DNA of 34,952 nucleotides. Source: SM23-73-3 sp964580215 (GTDB lineage: Bacteria > Zixibacteria > MSB-5A5 > SM1-73). Positions 33,161-34,952 of this stretch are shown here, in pieces (positions within the stretch are counted from its first letter, which is position 1; each line of letters begins with the position of its first letter). Location of the stretch: the NCBI GenBank assembly GCA_964580215.1, contig CAZOJT010000028.1, positions 1-34,952 on the forward strand, written 5' to 3'. The notes under the pieces are model-generated. The model did not search any database, had not been told where the DNA came from, and worked only from the letters and a program-made list of their open reading frames with translations. Position numbers and translations under genes: made by a program.

Positions 33161-34231
33161 TTATTCACTTTCCTGACGAATCATATGATACTTGCCTATC
33201 TGCTCCAGATTGATCATTCCCCGCAGTTCTTTACCTCTCATCACCGGGACTACGGAAAGCTTCTCAGTGATCATCTTTTTGAAGATATCAGACAAAGAAG
33301 TATCCTCTGTAGTGGAGACGAAATCCTTTTGCATGACATCTCTTACCAGAGCGGTTTTCTCGTGTTTATGCAGGGCGGAGAAAATTGCCTCTTTGGTAAG
33401 TATCCCCACCACCTCCCTTCCTTCTATCACCGGGAAATCCTGTTGAAACCCGTGATAAGTCTTTTCCAAAACATCTCCCACTGTCTGGTCAGAAGAAATG
33501 GTATGGACATCTGTAATCATTGCCAGCCTTACAGGCGATTTGCCCAGAGTGGCTCTTAAAGCCACCATCTTCTCCTCCGCCTCCGCTCCCAGATAGATAA
33601 ATATGGCGATCAAAGCCATCCACCAGTTGAAAAATATTCCAAAGAAAAAGAGAAGTATGGCAAATACCTGTCCCACGCTTACCGCTATCTTCGTAGCTTT
33701 CAGGCTATCCATGCTGATTGTTAGAATACCTCTCAGCACTCTTCCTCCATCCATGGGAAAGGCAGGAATCAGGTTGAACATCGCTAAAATTAAGTTTATC
33801 CAGAAAAGATTGGCAACTAAATTTCCTCCGAAAAGAGAGAGGGTTGCAAAACCCAAACTCTGCCCCGTACCTTTTGCGACCAGAAAAAAGAATAAAGCCA
33901 AGCCAAAGCTGACCAAGGGTCCGACCACGGAGATGGTTATCTCCTTTTTGGGATCTTCCGGAATATCCTCCATGCGGGAGACCCCGCCAATGGGCAAAAG
34001 CACGATATCTTTCACATCTATACCATAGCGAACTGCCACCAAGCTGTGCCCCATTTCATGCAATATTACACAGAAAAAGATAAAAACGATGGAGACCATT
34101 CCGAAAATGGCACCGGACGCTCCTGCCTCTCTCGACCCGAGGATGCCGATGAAGAAAAGAAGCAACAAAAAGGTGACATGAACCCTAATCGGTATCCCAA
34201 AAAGCTTTCCGATTTGAAATGACCATTTCAT
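33161..34231 (-). CDS. Site-2 protease (M50, SpoIVFB/S2P-like) with two CBS domains
   Basis: A 356-residue integral membrane zinc metalloprotease. Helices cover about 15-220. The zinc motif HEMGH has His58, Glu59 and His62; the third ligand is Asp161 in NLIPAFPMDGG. Two CBS domains follow (about 230-350, DVHTISSDQTVGDVL...VVGILTKEAIF and DVMQKDFVSTTEDTSLSDIF...VPVMRGKELRGMI), which could bind adenine nucleotides and gate activity. Family members cut transmembrane segments of anti-sigma factors or other regulators within the membrane; the substrate here is unknown and no anti-sigma factor is nearby. Lengths and motifs are normal. Confidence 0.93.
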   Translation of the reverse strand: MKWSFQIGKLFGIPIRVHVTFLLLLFFIGILGSREAGASGAIFGMVSIVFIFFCVILHEMGHSLVAVRYGIDVKDIVLLPIGGVSRMEDIPEDPKKEITISVVGPLVSFGLALFFFLVAKGTGQSLGFATLSLFGGNLVANLFWINLILAMFNLIPAFPMDGGRVLRGILTISMDSLKATKIAVSVGQVFAILLFFFGIFFNWWMALIAIFIYLGAEAEEKMVALRATLGKSPVRLAMITDVHTISSDQTVGDVLEKTYHGFQQDFPVIEGREVVGILTKEAIFSALHKHEKTALVRDVMQKDFVSTTEDTSLSDIFKKMITEKLSVVPVMRGKELRGMINLEQIGKYHMIRQESE

Positions 34232-34302
34232 AAAGTTTTCCTTTAACTTCTACACCTTATCTTTTTCGGTCAGCCAGTCTCGCGGCAACCCGACCAATGG
34301 GC

Positions 34303-34400
34303 GTAGCGTCGCAACTCCGTGTGCGACGCTGTCGTCGGAGACAAGCTCCGACGCTACACCTCTCCCCCTGTATCCCCCTCTCCATAAAATGGAGAGGGGG
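34303..34400. repeat. Nested palindrome plus an 11-bp hairpin upstream of the S2P gene
   Basis: Outer arms GTAGCGTCG (34303-34311) and CGACGCTAC (34349-34357) enclose GCGTCGCA (34306-34313)/TGCGACGC (34322-34329) and GTCGGAG ACAAG CTCCGAC (34334-34352). Next to it, CCCCCTCTCCA TAAAA TGGAGAGGGGG (34374-34400) is a perfect hairpin. Confidence 0.8.
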
Positions 34401-34417
34401 AATAAAAGGGGGTGAGG

Positions 34418-34952
34418 TCATTTGTTTTTCATCTGTTCAATCTGTTGGGAAATTCTTTCAATATTCCTTTTCACTATCCCAATCTGCTCTGGCATCCCTA
34501 TTTCTTCAAATATCTCAAGAGCCTCATTATAATACTTCAAGGCTTGATCTAAATTACCTTTAGCTTCATAGATCAGACCAATGTTGTTCAAATCACTTGC
34601 CTCACCCTGCCTGTAACCTATCTCCTTATCAATCTTCAAAGCATTCTGATGATACTTCAAAGCCTGATTTAGATCACCTTTAGCTCGATAGATCAGACCG
34701 ATGTTGCCCAACTGATTTGCCTCGCCTTCCCGGTTTCCTATTTCCTCATCAATCTTCAAAGCCTCTTGGTGATACTTCAGAGCCTGATCTAGATCATCCC
34801 TGTCATAATATATTAAACCGATGTTGCCTAAGTCCTTCGCCTCCCCCTCCTTGTTGCCTATCTCTTTGTCAATCTTCAAAGCCTCTTGATGATACTTCAA
34901 AGCCTGATTCAGATCACCTTTAGCTCGATAGATCAGACCGATGTTGCCCAAA
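34418..34952 (-). CDS. TPR-repeat protein, 3' end only (runs off the window)
   Basis: The visible 178 codons form four and a half 40-residue TPR units of the kinesin-light-chain type (LGNIGLIYRAKGDLNQALKY, HQEALKIDKEIGNKEGEA), followed by a charged tail (IEQMKNK). The DNA repeats with a 120-base period and adjacent-but-one units are almost identical, so the array expanded recently. The start lies beyond position 34952; the frame stays open to the edge. It is a protein-interaction scaffold of unknown partner. Confidence 0.85.
   Translation of the reverse strand, partial: LGNIGLIYRAKGDLNQALKYHQEALKIDKEIGNKEGEAKDLGNIGLIYYDRDDLDQALKYHQEALKIDEEIGNREGEANQLGNIGLIYRAKGDLNQALKYHQNALKIDKEIGYRQGEASDLNNIGLIYEAKGNLDQALKYYNEALEIFEEIGMPEQIGIVKRNIERISQQIEQMKNK

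Noticed and set aside
1..34952. tRNA, rRNA or riboswitch genes
   Set aside because: No cloverleaf with a TTC-loop signature, conserved rRNA block or known riboswitch core was recognised by eye; cloverleaf-like palindromes lack tRNA features.

Overview
The window reads like a chromosomal stretch of an uncultivated Gram-negative bacterium, most likely a candidate phylum of the FCB superphylum (Zixibacteria/WOR-3/KSB1-like). The evidence is indirect. KdsB implies an LPS outer membrane. Secreted hydrolases end in dockerin modules or in a PNPFNP/FlgD-like tail. Kinase-AAA-TPR regulators, TPR proteins and a glycosyltransferase with a TPR tail are typical of those lineages. No rRNA, tRNA, CRISPR array, complete insertion sequence or phage gene was seen.

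Layout. 1-3700 (+): a PD40 beta-propeller protein, a secreted zinc amidase with a dockerin, and an orphan IPTL-CTERM-like tail. 3763-9628 (-): a cytoplasmic GAF-PAS histidine kinase followed by a Ser/Thr kinase-AAA-TPR protein, which together resemble a split HstK-type regulator. 10056-17022 (+): a gingipain-like C25 protease with a dockerin and a subtilisin-like protease with a FlgD-like tail, separated by an intrinsic terminator. 17266-21704 (-): a membrane glycosyltransferase with TPRs, a DUF885 metallohydrolase, a decayed second copy of the DUF885 3' end, and a truncated sodium/solute symporter. 21943-24871 (-): pyrG, kdsB (start and stop overlapping) and gatC. 25315-30745 (-): an envelope proteolysis cluster of SppA fused to a beta-barrel-like domain, an active M16 peptidase and its zinc-less partner. 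31192-34231 (-): a DUF4097 protein, a DedA membrane protein and a site-2 protease with CBS domains. The right edge holds the 3' end of a TPR gene.

The most striking non-coding feature is a very high density of palindromic repeats. Nearly every gap holds one or more, and many are nested: outer arms enclose one or two inner hairpins. One family has the form GTC-N5-GA, hairpin, GA-N5'-CT, where the two 5-mers differ between copies but stay complementary (ATGCT/AGCAT, ATTCT/AGAAT, ATTGC/GCAAT, ACCCT/AGGGT). Repeats also enter genes: one lies in frame in the amidase, one supplies the C-terminus of the broken symporter, one contains the pyrG stop codon, and a seven-unit heptamer array lies inside kdsB.

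Biologically the window is dominated by envelope and secretion functions (LPS precursor, peptidoglycan hydrolysis, secreted and periplasmic proteolysis, intramembrane proteolysis) plus cytoplasmic signalling. All assignments come from reading motifs by eye; no database search was run.
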